A DNA stretch of 64,000 nt from assembly GCF_018294505.1 (NCBI RefSeq), contig NC_057807.1, positions 272,719,369-272,783,368 of the forward strand. The letters run 5' to 3'. Position numbers and translations under genes: made by a program. Below are positions 34,552 to 45,639 of the stretch, one piece after another (position 1 is the stretch's first letter; each line of letters opens with the position of its first letter). Below the pieces are notes generated by a model that was given only the letters and a program-made list of their open reading frames with translations, did no database searches and was not told where the DNA came from. Origin of the DNA: Triticum aestivum (taxonomy: Eukaryota; Streptophyta; Magnoliopsida; Poales; Poaceae).

Positions 34552-36243
34552 CTACTCAACAAGCTGCTCGACCTTCTTGCAGCTCTGGAGATCATGGCCC
34601 TTGGTGCGGTGGATCTTGCAATACTGCTTGTTGTTGCCGTCCTGCTTGTCGGCGACCGCCACAGCCTTGCCGGTGCTACTAGCTTTGGCTGTCTTGGCAC
34701 CACCTCCGTTGCCGGACTGCTCGACAACTAACACATCTTTGCCTTTCTTCTTCCTGTTATTCCGCCGCCGGTTTTTCCTTACCGGGGCGGCATCCTCACT
34801 GTCAGATCCTCCTGCTCCTGCGTTCTCTCCGGGGAGTTTCCTCCCTTCCTCAGCACGTGCACACTTGTCGGCCAGGGCATACAGCTCACTGACGTCTCTA
34901 ATCTTGCACATCGCCATCTCCTCCCGCATCCTGCGGTTTCGCACGTTCTGATGGAACGCGCCGATCACCGCGGCAGGGTGGACATCTAGGATGTTGTGCT
35001 GTACACGGCTGAATCTTTGAATATACTTGCGTTGGGACTCTCCGTCCTTCTGGGCAAGCAAATGAAGGTCACTCTCTTGGCCATGAGGCTTGTGGCCGCC
35101 TGTAAAGGCGCCGACAAACTGATGGCACAGATCTGCCCAAGAAGATATGGAGTTGTCTGGCAAGTGCATGAGCCAGGATCTGACGTTGGGCTTGAGTACC
35201 AGCGGGAAGTAGTTGGCAAGGATCTTGTCGTCCCGCCCCCCAGCAGCTTGCACCGCGATGGTGTAGATGCTGAGGAACTCCGACGGATGTGTCTTGCCGT
35301 CGTACTTCTCTGGTACATCTGGCTTGAAGTTTTTCTTGCTGGGCCACTGGACTTGCCACAGCTCACGAGTGAACGCAGGGCAACCTACCGCGTACGGCAA
35401 GTCGCCCGGTTCCCCTGGCGCATGCATATCGACAGAGGGCCCAGCATGCTGGTCAGATTGACGCCACGCTTCTCTTTGGCGCTCGATGCGAGTTCGAGCG
35501 TCTTCTTGTTGTCGATCGTGAAGAACTTGGTGCTGATCACGACGAGCTCGTGGATCTGATGATGCAGTGGAGTCGCTGTCAAGATGGATCCGACGAGTCG
35601 GCGATCTTGGCCTTCGGGGTGGAGAGTGCATGGTGGTTGCACCCCCATCGGTTTCATCGCCACCGGCTCGTGCCTGGACATCCCGCCGTGGCAACGATGC
35701 ACTTGGTTGCCGCGGAGTGTCGCCGTTGGCGTAGCCGATGAGACTCTGAATGGTGGCCCTCCATTCGTTGATCTTGTCCAATGTCGGAGGGTAATCCAGG
35801 AGCAGTTGAGCTCGCGCCAGAGCTTCTGCTGGAGTGGTGGGCGGTAGTGGCGGACGGCGCAAGGAGCGGGATGTGCTCGGACTTCTAACTATGTTAGAAG
35901 GAGCAGTATCCCGTCCGGGCGACCGTGTCTCGCTCGTGCCGGCACGTTGGCGTGCATGCTGGTCTTGAGCGCCCCGGGATCCACCAGCTTGATCTTGGTC
36001 CAACAAACGTATGGTACTACGAATACCATGACGCTGTCGGTCCTGCGCCTCCTGAGATGGGCGCGGAACGTCTACGGACGCCGAGGTTTGCGCAGCCTTG
36101 CCCTTGGACCTGGCAGCGTCGTGAGCTCCCTCGACGATGTCTGTCCCTCCGCCGGCGTCTACCCCACCACCCGTTTTCTCCAGTGGCGGTGGGATCGACG
36201 TGGACGGGGCAGCTGCCGCCGAAGTCTTCTTCTTCGGTGGCAT
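34552..36243 (-). CDS. gag: gag of the Tat-like element, 563 aa, open
   Basis: The ATG at 36243 lies only 87 bases inside the 5' LTR. A basic, Ser/Pro-rich N-terminus (MPPKKKTSAAAAP) is followed at roughly residues 290-450 by the retrotransposon gag domain (YDGKTHPSEFL, WLMHLPDNSISSWADL, QRKYIQRFSRVQ). A zinc knuckle of the CX2HX4HX4C type (CKIHRTKGHDLQSC) stands near the C-terminus. Gag assembles the virus-like particle that packages the RNA. The TAG at 34552-34554 lies a few residues after the knuckle and the same frame stays open into the protease linker for 58 more codons, so the stop is either a mutated CAG or a readthrough site. Confidence 0.88.
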   Translation of the reverse strand: MPPKKKTSAAAAPSTSIPPPLEKTGGGVDAGGGTDIVEGAHDAARSKGKAAQTSASVDVPRPSQEAQDRQRHGIRSTIRLLDQDQAGGSRGAQDQHARQRAGTSETRSPGRDTAPSNIVRSPSTSRSLRRPPLPPTTPAEALARAQLLLDYPPTLDKINEWRATIQSLIGYANGDTPRQPSASLPRRDVQARAGGDETDGGATTMHSPPRRPRSPTRRIHLDSDSTASSDPRARRDQHQVLHDRQQEDARTRIERQREAWRQSDQHAGPSVDMHAPGEPGDLPYAVGCPAFTRELWQVQWPSKKNFKPDVPEKYDGKTHPSEFLSIYTIAVQAAGGRDDKILANYFPLVLKPNVRSWLMHLPDNSISSWADLCHQFVGAFTGGHKPHGQESDLHLLAQKDGESQRKYIQRFSRVQHNILDVHPAAVIGAFHQNVRNRRMREEMAMCKIRDVSELYALADKCARAEEGRKLPGENAGAGGSDSEDAAPVRKNRRRNNRKKKGKDVLVVEQSGNGGGAKTAKASSTGKAVAVADKQDGNNKQYCKIHRTKGHDLQSCKKVEQLVE

Positions 36244-36306
36244 GTCGATGATGAAGATGAAGATCTAGCTCGTGTGAACGCCGGATCAGGTTCACACAAA
36301 CTCGAC

Positions 36307-36326
36307 GCCCCCTACCTGGCGCGCCA
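36307..36326 (-). promoter_or_regulatory. Primer binding site-like sequence of the Tat-like element
   Basis: On the - strand tggcgcgccaggtagggggc starts four bases after the 5' LTR end. The matching site after the LTR at 4010-4869 differs by one base. The tRNA is not assigned. Confidence 0.65.
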
Positions 36327-36330
36327 AAGA

Positions 36331-37250
36331 TGTCGTGGGAAAACTGGTGATCCACGAACACCTATGGGACCGGCGGACCGAGCCCCTTTCGGTTTGGCGG
36401 GGGCAGAGATCGCACGAAGAGCAGATCGAGGCAAAGCACACGAGCAGTTTTACCCAGCTTCGGAGCTCTCCGGAGAGATAATACTCCTACTGCTGCTTGT
36501 CGGATTGTATTGTGTTCTTGCTCGGGAGCACAAAGTGCTGCAGTACACACTAGATGCTAACGAGACCGAGCGTGAGTGTTTTCTGGTTTCGAACCCCCCT
36601 CTACGTTGCGCATGGGCCTCCTTTTATATGCTCAAGGGGTCACCGACAGGTGGCAACGTAGATAAGGGCAAAAATGGAAAAGGAAAGAGGTAGGTGCAAC
36701 TACCTGCACAGTGCATCCTACCTAACCCTGATGGCAGGGGACAAAGGCATTAAATGCCCGTCTGTGTCGCCCAAACAGTGCAGAAAGGGACCGTCAGGTG
36801 CGCCATCGCTTGCCATGATGGCAATCTTGTCAGCGTCGCATGCCACCGCGCACCGCTGGCTGCACAGCCTCCCGCCACGCGCGCCTGAAAAAGCCCTCGG
36901 GGCGACACGTTGGTGGATGCGCTGGAGCGTGGGTGCAGAGTGGCCGCCTGCCGCGGCAAGCGCTTTGCCGCGGTCGTTGTCTTGTCGCGTCCGGAAGCTT
37001 GTCGCTCACCGGGCCTTGCCGGGACGCGTGGCGCGTCGTGGCAAGTTCCTTGAGATGTCTTGGTTGGCCTTCCCGGCAAGCTCCTCTTGCCGGGGCCTTG
37101 TTTTCTTGACTTGAATACTTTGTTCTTGAATGGCTCCAAAGGAACCACGGAGGACCTTGGCGGTCGCCCGGCAAGCCTTGCCGCGGGGTGCTGCGACTGC
37201 CCGTGCACAAGTTCGGGATACTAGGGTACCCCTATTCTAGTACACCGACA
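36331..37250 (-). repeat. 5' LTR of the Tat-like element (window-right copy)
   Basis: 920 bp; ends with tgt...aca symmetry (tgtcgtggg at the window-left end, caccgaca at the right). A - strand TATA box (atataaaagg) lies at 36620-36629 and would drive gag-pol. Confidence 0.92.
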
Positions 37251-38364
37251 CCCACTTTCAATATTACAACAAACATATTCGTCATGAGGCTTAAAACAAA
37301 TTCTCAAGATCATAAGAAGCATTATCACCCCATCATGATCATTGCAATAAGTAGCGGACATAGCAAAACTAGCATCCCCAAGCTTGGGGTTTTGCACATT
37401 ATTGGCATAATTGACATTAATAAAATCTATAATAACATCATTGCAATCATGCTTTTTATTCATGGAACTATCAAGTATGGGTGCAATAGTAACGATCTCA
37501 TGTTTAACATAAGGAACTATAGAAAATTCGTTGCCATAAATATTGGCATCATGGCCATAAGAATAGCAAGCATCATGTTCATCAAGGGATATTTCAATCA
37601 AATTGTCGGAATCTTAATTATCTATAGATTCATGCATATCATTATTGTCTTCCAAAGCAACGACCATTCTATCAATAAATTCTTTGACATCGGCATTATG
37701 AGCATAGTTTTCATAGCAATATTTAGTTATGTCAAAAAAATTAGATTTGTAGAGAGTAATATCATACTTTTCAATCAAAGAAGCAACTTCATAAGCACCG
37801 TTAAAAGCAACAAATTCTTCAATTTTTTTGATATCATAGTAACTATAAATGCCCTTTTCGTAAGAAGATTAGATTTCATTGTCATTAAATTCACATAGGT
37901 AGGGAAGGTGTTTTTTTAGGGTTCTTAGAGCAACAAGTAAAATCACAAAGTTCACAAAGATTCCAAGCATAACATAGCAAAAAATTTATTTGATTCCATA
38001 AGAGTCACCCTTTTTCAGACAAACGGTGATGCACAAAATGAGCATGCTCATCTAAAGATTTGCCCTCAACTAAACTAGTTGGGGTTTCAGCACGAGCACA
38101 TATGGATCGAAGATCATCCAAGTAGAAAACTTTAAGTGCATCCATATCAATAGATTTTTAGCAAGCAAAGATGAAAGCAAAGAGAAGGCACATGGAAACA
38201 CAAACAAAAAGACATACGGAAAGAAGGAAAATAAAAAGGCAAATCTTTTCGAAAATCATTTTCGAAGTGCGGGAGTGGAAAACGAGAGGTGAATGGCGAA
38301 TAATGTAATGCAAGAGATGAGAATTTATGATGGGTACTTGGTATGTCTTGACTTGGCGTAGATC
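37251..38364 (-). pseudogene. Athila-type element, leader and start of internal ORF
   Basis: On the - strand after the PBS, a short frame begins at the ATG at 38145 (MDALKVFYLDDLRSICARA) and stops after about 46 codons. Another frame opens at 37601 and runs to the insertion point at 37251, then continues across the nested element at 24102. Gag and pol themselves are not in this fragment. Confidence 0.6.
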
Positions 38365-38382
38365 TCCCCGGGAACGGTGCCA
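38365..38382 (-). promoter_or_regulatory. Primer binding site of the Athila-type element (tRNA-Asp type)
   Basis: On the - strand tggcaccgttcccgggga differs at two positions from the tggcgccgttgccgggga site typical of Athila-lineage elements. Confidence 0.75.
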
Positions 38383-38389
38383 GAAATTC

Positions 38390-40011
38390 TTCCTGCTACT
38401 TCTTGAGCTTGCATTGGTTTCTTTCTTGAAGAGGAAAGGGTGATGCAGCAAAGTAGAGATAAGTATTTCCCTCAGTTAGAGAACCAAGGTATCAATCCAG
38501 TAGGATACAACGCACAAATCACCTAATAACTACACAAACAATCAAACAACTTGCACCAACGCGATAAAGGGGTTGTCAATCCCTTCACGGTTACTGGCAA
38601 AAGTGAGATGTGATAGAGATAGATGAAACTAAACAAACAATGAAGTAATTATTTTTGGTATTTTTGGTTTATAGATCAGAAAGTAAAAGATTGCAAAATA
38701 GTAGATCGGAAACTAATATGATGGAAAATAGTAGATGGGAAACTTATATGATAGAAAATAGACCCAGGGGCCATAGGTTTCACAAGAGGCTTCTCTCATG
38801 ATAGCAAATAATATGACGGGTGAACAAATTACTGTCGAGGAATTGATAGAAAAGCGCAAAGTTATGAAGATATCTAAGGTAATGATTATGAAATATAGGC
38901 ATCATGCCAGTGTCAAGTAGACCGAAACGATTCTGCATCTACTACTATTACTCCACACATCGACCGACTCCTCCCTGCGTGTAGATTATGAAGTTCATGA
39001 AGAATAGAGTAACACATTAAGTAAGATGACATGATGTAGCGGAATTAACTCAAGCAATATGATGAAAACCCTATCTCTTTATCCTCGATGGCAACAATAC
39101 AATATGTGCCTTGTTGCCCCTACTATCACTGGGAAAGGACACCACAAGATTGAACCCAAAGCTAAGCACTTCTCCCATTGCAAGAAAAACTGTTCTATTT
39201 TGCCAAACCAAATCGATAAGTCAAAGAGAATTATGAAGATATCAAATGATGCATATAAGAATCCAGAGAAGATTCAAATAATATTCATAGAGAAGCTGAT
39301 CATAAATCCACAATTCATCAGATCTCGACAAACACACCGCAAAAGAATATTACATCAGATAGATCTCCAAGAACATCGAGGACAACATGGTGTTGAAAAT
39401 CAACGAGAGAGAAGAATCCATCTAGCTACTAGCTATGGACCCGTAGGCCTGTGGTAAACTACTCACGCTTCATCGGAACGGCAATAGAGTTCATGTAGAA
39501 GCCCTCCATGATCGAATCCCCCTCCGGCAAGGTGCCGGAAAAGACCCCTAGATGGGATCTCACGGGGCAGAAGGTTGCGACAGAGGAAAAGTGTTTTCGT
39601 GGATGCTTCTGGTGGTTTGGGAATATATGTGAATATATAGGCGAAAGAATAAGGTCAGGGGAGTCACGAGGGGCCCACAAGGTGGGGGTGCATGACCTAA
39701 CCCCCTCGGCGCGCCCTCCACCCTTGTGGCCGCCTCGTGGCTCCTCCGAATTCATATCTAAGTCTCCTGGGTGTCTTCTGGTCCAAGAAAAAATCATTGC
39801 AAAGGTTTTACTCCGTTCGGACTCCGTTTGGTATTCCTTTTCCACGAAGCTAAAAAACAAGGAAAAAACAGAAACTAGCACCGGGCTCTAGGTTAATAGG
39901 TTAGTCCCAAAAATAATATGAAATAGCATATTAATGCATATAAAACATCCAAAACAGATAATATAATAGCATGGAACAATCAAAAATTATAGATATGTTG
40001 TACACGTATAA
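38390..40011 (-). repeat. Athila-type LTR (Sabrina/WHAM-like), 5' LTR on - strand
   Basis: Read on the - strand the LTR begins ttatacgtgtacaacatatc (degenerate tgatacgtctccaacgtatc), goes on ctataatttttgattgttcc, and ends shortly before the PBS. The inner boundary is uncertain by about 30 bp. It is homologous, in inverted orientation, to the LTR starting at 40123. Confidence 0.75.
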
Positions 40012-40122
40012 ATTAGCTTATGCGAGAGCAAGACACCAAGGACCATGGCACGCAATGTGCACGGGAGCTAGCCCGCAAGACAGAGCTCAGCCACTTGGGT
40101 TTAGGATGCTGTAGGGACAAAC
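40012..40122. other. Spacer between head-to-head Athila-type LTRs
   Basis: 111 bp of unrelated sequence between the outer ends of the two inverted LTRs. No feature recognised. Confidence 0.5.
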
Positions 40123-40706
40123 TGATACGTCTCCAATGTATCTATAATTTTTGATTGTTCCATGCTATTATATTATCCATCTTGGATGTTTTATATGCTA
40201 TTTTATATGATTTTTGGGACTAACCTATTAACCTAGACCCCAGTGCCAGTTTCTGTTTTTCCTTGTTTTTGAGTTTCGCACGAAAGGAATATCAAACAGA
40301 GTCCAAATGAGTTGAAAATTTACGGTGATCTTTTATGGACCAGAATAAGCCCCCAAAGCAAAAACGTTGGGCCAAAAGTGCCACGAGGCCTCCACAAGGG
40401 TGGAGGGCACCCCGACCCCCCTAGGAGCACCCTCCGGTCTTGTGGGCTCCTCATGGACCCCCCCTGACTTGTTCTCAATGCCAGAAATTCCTAGAAATAT
40501 AGAAACCCACAGAAATAAACCTAGATAGGGAGTTCCACCATTGCAAGCCTCTGTAGCCATGAAAAACCAATCGGGGCCCATTCTGGCACCCTGCCGGAGG
40601 GGGAAACCATCACCGGTGGTCATCCTCTTCATCCCGGCGCTCTCCATGATGAGGAGGGAGTAGTTCACCCTCGGGGCTGAGGGTATGTACCAGTAGCTAT
40701 GTGTTT

Positions 40707-40750
<44 letters not shown>

Positions 40751-41667
40751 CGATTTGGCACGATCTTGATGTACCGCGAGCTTTGCTACTATAGTTGGAT
40801 CTTACGGGGTCCCCCCTCTACCTTCTTGTAATGGATTGAGTTTTCCCTTTGAAGTTATCTTATCAGATTGAGTTAAGGATTTGAGAACACTTGATGTATG
40901 TCTTGCATGTGCTTACATGTGGTGACAATGGGATATTCACGTGATCCACTTGATGTATGTTTTGGTGATCAACTTGCAAGTTCTGTGACCTTGTGAACTT
41001 ATGCATAGGGGTTGGCACACGTTTTCGTCTTGACTCTCTGGTAGAAGCTTTGGGGCACTCTTTGAAGTTCTTTGTGTTGGTTTGAATAGATAAATCTGAG
41101 ATTGTGTGATGCATATTGTATAATCAAACCCGTGGATACTTGTGGTGACATTGGAGTATCTAGGTGACATTAGGGTTTTGGTTGATGTGTGTCTTAAGGT
41201 GTTATTTTAGTACGAACTCTAGGGCTGTTTGTGACACTTATAGGAATAGCCCAATAGATCAATCAGAAAGAATAACTTTGAGGTGGTTTCGTACCCTACA
41301 ATAATCTCTTCCTTTGTTCTCCGCTATTAGTGACTATGGAGTGACTCTTTGTTGCACGTTGAGGGATTATTATATGATCTAATTATGTTATCCTTGTTGA
41401 GAGAACTTGCACTAGTGAAAGTATGAACCCTAGGCCTTGTTCCTAAGCATTGCAATACCATTTTTGCTCACTTTTACTATTTGCTACCTTGCTGTTTTTG
41501 TATTTTCAGATTACAAAAACCTATATCTACCGTCCATATTGCACTTGCATCACCATCTCTTCGCTGAACTAGCGCACCTATACAATTTACCATTGTATTA
41601 TGTGTGTTGGCGACACAAGATACTCTTTGCTATTTGGTTGCAGGGTTGTTTGAGAGAGACCATCTCC
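40123..41667 (+). repeat. Athila-type LTR on + strand, truncated at 3' end
   Basis: Begins tgatacgtctccaatgtatctataatttttgattgttcc and is collinear with the inverted LTR at 38390-40011 at its start. It is cut inside a tail motif (ggttgcagggttgtttgagagagaccatctcc). No terminal CA or PBS follows; the sequence jumps to the 3' part of the same kind of element. Confidence 0.7.
40709..40744 (+). repeat. (TC)n microsatellite
   Basis: About 17-18 uninterrupted TC units inside the Athila-type LTR. Confidence 0.95.
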
Positions 41668-43341
41668 CAGGGTTGTTTGAGAGAGAAGCATCATTGAAAT
41701 CATCATGCCTAGCTAAAAAGGCATTAAAAACGCTTGTTGGGAGACAACCCAATATTTACCCCAACTGTTTTTGCATGTTAACATGATTAAGCTACTATAA
41801 TAATCATTATTTAGCTTTTGTTTCAATAAATTACCAAGTAAAGCCTTTGGGATAGTGTGGATGACAGCTAACTTGATTCTGTGCAAAAACTGAAACTTTT
41901 GCTCCCAGTCCAGGAATTTGGAAAATTCACAGGAACGCGATTTAGATCTGAAATTTTACACAATATTGATATACAAATTGTCTCGATTTTCCTAATTTTT
42001 CAGAATTTTTGGAAATGCAAAAGTATGATTTCAATTCAGATCTTTACAGACTGTTCTGTTTTTGACAGATTTTGTTTTCGATGCATATTTTGCTTGTTTT
42101 CTAGTTTCTATGGCCTATATTGCTTAATATAAATTGTAGAAATGATAGGGTACGATAGGTATCATGTGAGAAAAAAATACGAATCTTGTCTTGACAGTAA
42201 GAAAATGAATGATTTGTTTTATAATACTAACAGAGCTTATGAGTTTTCTGTTGAGTTTTGTGTTGTAAAGTTTTCAAGTTTTGGGTAAAGTTTTGATGGA
42301 CTACAGAATAAAGAGTGGCAAGAGCCTAAGCTTGGGGATGCCCAAGGCATCCCAAGGTAATATTGAAGGACAACCAAGAGCCTAAGCTTGGGGATGCCCC
42401 AGAAGGCATCCTCTCTTTCGTCTTCGTTCATCGGTAACCTTACTTGGAGCTATATTTTTATTCACCACATGATATGTGTTTTGCTTGGAGCGTCATTTTA
42501 TTTTATTTTGTTTTGCTTGCTGTTTGAATAATATCCCAAGATATGAAATTCTTAAATGTTAGAGAGTCTTCACATCGTACATAATTATTCGACTACTCAT
42601 TGATCTTCACTTATATCTTTTGGAGTAGTTGTTTCGTTTGCTCTAGTGCTTTAATTATATCTTTTTCGAGCACGGCGGTAGTTTTATTTTGAAAAAATTG
42701 TTGAACTCTCATGCTTCACTTATACCATTTTGAGAGTCTTTAAACATCATGGTAATTTTCTTTGGTTATGAATTTAGTCCTAATATGATAGGCATCCAAG
42801 AGGGATATAATAAAAACTTTCATGTAAAGTGCATTGAATACTATGAGCAGTTCTATTCCTTATGATTGTTTTTAGATATGAGGATAGTGATATTAGAGTC
42901 ATGCTAGTGAGTAATTGCGGATTGTATAAATACTTGTGTTGACGTTTGTGATTCTCGTAGCATGCACGTATGGTGAACCGTTATGTAAGAAAGTTGGAGC
43001 AAGATTTATTTATCGATTGTCTTCCGTATGAGTGGTGGTCGGGGACGAGCGATGGTCTTTTCCTACCAATCTATCCCCATAGGAGCATGTGCGTAGTACT
43101 TCGTTTCGATGACTAATAGATTTTTGCAATAAGTACATGAGTCCTTTATGACTAATGTTGAGTCCATGGATTATACACACTCTCACCCTTCCACCATTGC
43201 TAGCCTCTCTAGTACCGCGCAACTTTCGCCGGTACCATATACCTTCCTCAAAACAGCCACCGTACCTACCTATTATGGCATTTCCATAGCCATTCCGAGA
43301 TATATTGCCATGCAACTTTCCACCATTCCGTTTATTATGAC
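41668..43341 (+). mobile_element. 3' non-coding region of an Athila-type element
   Basis: Starts with a copy of the last 19 bp of the truncated LTR tail, then continues with gggagacaacccaat and the twice-present cctaagcttggggatgccc (near 42325 and 42380). It runs up to the Fatima-like LTR at 43342. I recognise this from the region downstream of pol in Sabrina/WHAM-type elements. Gag and pol are absent, so a large internal deletion joined LTR and 3' region. Confidence 0.65.
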
Positions 43342-43812
43342 TGAGGGAGTCCTGGATTAGGGGGTCCCCGGGCATCCGGGCTATGTGATATGGGTCGGAC
43401 TGGTGGGCCGTAAATATACAAGATGGAAGGCTTCCCCCTGTATCCGGATGGTACTCTCCTTTGCGTGGATGGGAAGCTTAGCATTTGGATATGAAGATCC
43501 CTTTCTCTGTAAACTGACTCTGTATAACCCTAGTCCCGTCTAGTGTCTATATAAACTGGAGGGTTAGTCAGTAGAGGCAATCAGAATTCATACATGCTAG
43601 ACATCTAGGGTTTAGTTATTACGATCTTGAGATAGATCGACTCTTGTAATCCATATATCCATCATAGTCAATCAAGCAGGAAGTAGGGTATTACCTCCAT
43701 TAAGAGGTCCCGAACCTGGGTAAACATCGTGTCCCCCTCCTCCTGTTACCTTCGATCCTCAGGCGCATAGTTCAGGACCCCTACCCGATATCGGCCGGTT
43801 TTGACACGTACA
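43342..43812 (+). repeat. LTR of a Fatima-like Gypsy element
   Basis: 471 bp from tgagggagtcctggattagg to gacacgtaca, with a TATA box ctatataaac at 43547-43556. The start is the one I associate with RLG_Fatima of wheat. It is inserted in the Athila-type 3' region (left flank atgac). The 3' LTR is not in the window, so the TSD cannot be tested. Confidence 0.75.
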
Positions 43813-43859
43813 TTGGTGCTTTCTTTGAGAGTTCCTCTGTGTTGTCGACAGAAGGTTCG

Positions 43860-45639
43860 ATGGCTCGTTCGATCATCTACAATGATGTTGTTTTGGAGGA
43901 GACATTCCTCCCCGGCCAAATCTTCATATTCGGTGGCTTCGCACTGCATGCCAACTCGATTGGCCACCTCGAGCAGATCGATAGCTACACCCCTGGTCAC
44001 CAGATCAGTTTTGGGAACCTAAACTATGTCGGTAATATACGAGGAGACTTGATCTTCGAAGGATTTGCGACTACGACCGCCGCTCCGGCCTTAGATCCAG
44101 AGTGGACCACCGGGTCCAAAGACGGGAACTTAGAGCATGCCAAACTCTCTGCAGTTATGGAGCTCGCTATCGGAGATTCGGTGGGGACAGCGTCATCAGC
44201 AAACCAAAACACGAATCGAACCCCCCTTGTCACTAAAGCGCCGGACTCTCCCTCGGACTCTGAATCTGAACTCTCGAGGTCCGCCATAAGTGGGGACACC
44301 CAAAGAAGGTAATGACGATGGCAAGAAGGATCCGGTAGAGGACAAGCCTGCCGAAGAACCTCCAAAGCATCGATGACAGCGGTGCCACTCAAAATCGCGT
44401 CACGAAAAAGACAGCAATACCGACACCAAAGATAATAACACTCCGGAGAACACCAAAGACCCCGAAATTCCTATCGAGCCAACATCCTAATAGGATGATT
44501 TGGAGGACGGGCAAGTTAACCCCGATGATCCAATCGGGAATGAGGACTCGAAGGATAGTAACTACCTATCGATCTCCAAGGCGACAAAGACTTTATCATG
44601 CCAGAGGAGCCCCTCGAGCAAGAGTGCTTTAAGCGCAGGCTAATCGCCACCGCGAGAAGCCTCAATGGCATACGGACTAATGTCTTGGCAGCCAAGGAAT
44701 ATGGCCTCGAACGCCCAACCAAGAGTTACCCGAAGCATAAGCTACTACCTCAATTTTATGATGAGGCCCTTGAGACAATTCTGTCAAAGCGTTAAATTGC
44801 TAATGAACACCACCACGCAGACGTGACAGACTGGCTACCCACGCTGAACACCTGCCCGTACCAGCCCGCCATCGAGGAAGGGAGGCAGAGGCCCCCGGCT
44901 ATACCTATGACCTACGCAAGGACCTGGACAGTAGAGCCGGTCAGACAAGATCAACATATGGGTCATGGGCGCATGCTCCGACACGAGAGCATGGCCATCA
45001 TGCCTGGCGTGACAGGAACAACCTCACTCGAGATGAGAACCGCATCCGGCCTTCATCCGAACTATGGCACGACATCGCTCGATATAGAGGCGCCGCTCAT
45101 CCCTTATGAGTCATCGATGAGGTTATGGAGCACCAATTCCCCGAAGGATTTAAACCCGTAAACATCGAATCATCTAATGGTACAACGGATCCCGTGGTAT
45201 GGATCGAAGACTTTCTTCTCCATATTCACATGGCCCGCGGTGAAGACCTCCACGCCACAAGTACATGCCCCTAAAAATTCAAGGGGCTAGCACAGCATTG
45301 GCTGTACAGCTTCCAAGAAAACTCTATTGGAAGCTGGGAAGACTTGGAGGGCGCCTTTAGAGACAACTTCCAAGGTAACTATGTTCTGCCTCCAGACTCC
45401 GACGACCTTAGTCACATAGTCCAGCAGCCCGGAGAATCAGCCCGGAAACTTTGAACTAGGTTCTTGATTGAAAAGTATCAAATTGTGGATTGTCCGGACA
45501 CCGAAGCCCTCGCGGCCTTCAAACACAGAGTCAGAGATGAGTGACTCGCCTGACACCTCGGCCAAGAAAAGCCGAAGTCCGTGGCAGCCCTTACCGCACT
45601 CATGACCCGCTTTTGCGCCGGAGAAGATAGCTGGCAATG
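43860..45639 (+). pseudogene. gag of the Fatima-like element, decayed and truncated
   Basis: The ATG at 43860 opens 150 codons (MARSIIYNDVVLEETFLPGQ, GFALHANSIGHLEQIDSYTP) and stops at 44312. Homology continues with stops and shifts: PEEPLEQECFKRRLIATA near 44600, and later a retrotransposon gag core (VVWIEDFLLHIHMA, HWLYSFQENSIGSWEDLEG, TEALAAFKHRVRDE) near 45200-45540. It ends in LTALMTRFCAGEDSW where the satellite begins. The PBS region ttggtgctttctttgag lies at 43813. Pol and the 3' LTR are missing. Confidence 0.75.

Larger units (their letters stand above)
24103..37250 (-). mobile_element. Tat-type Gypsy retrotransposon with a convergent antisense gene
   Basis: Complete element of 13,148 bp with a perfect 5 bp TSD. 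LTRs at 24103-25022 and 36331-37250 differ at roughly 25-30 of 920 positions by eye (about 3%). Orientation is - from gag-pol and the PBS. On the - strand: gag 36243-34552, then protease, RT, a first RNase H, a second archaeal-type RNase H and integrase, down to 29939. On the + strand, between the 3' LTR and the end of pol, lies an intact four-exon gene (25402-29131). Dual RNase H and antisense ORFs are known traits of the Tat lineage (Grande, Retand and relatives). It is inserted into an Athila-type element. Confidence 0.92.
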
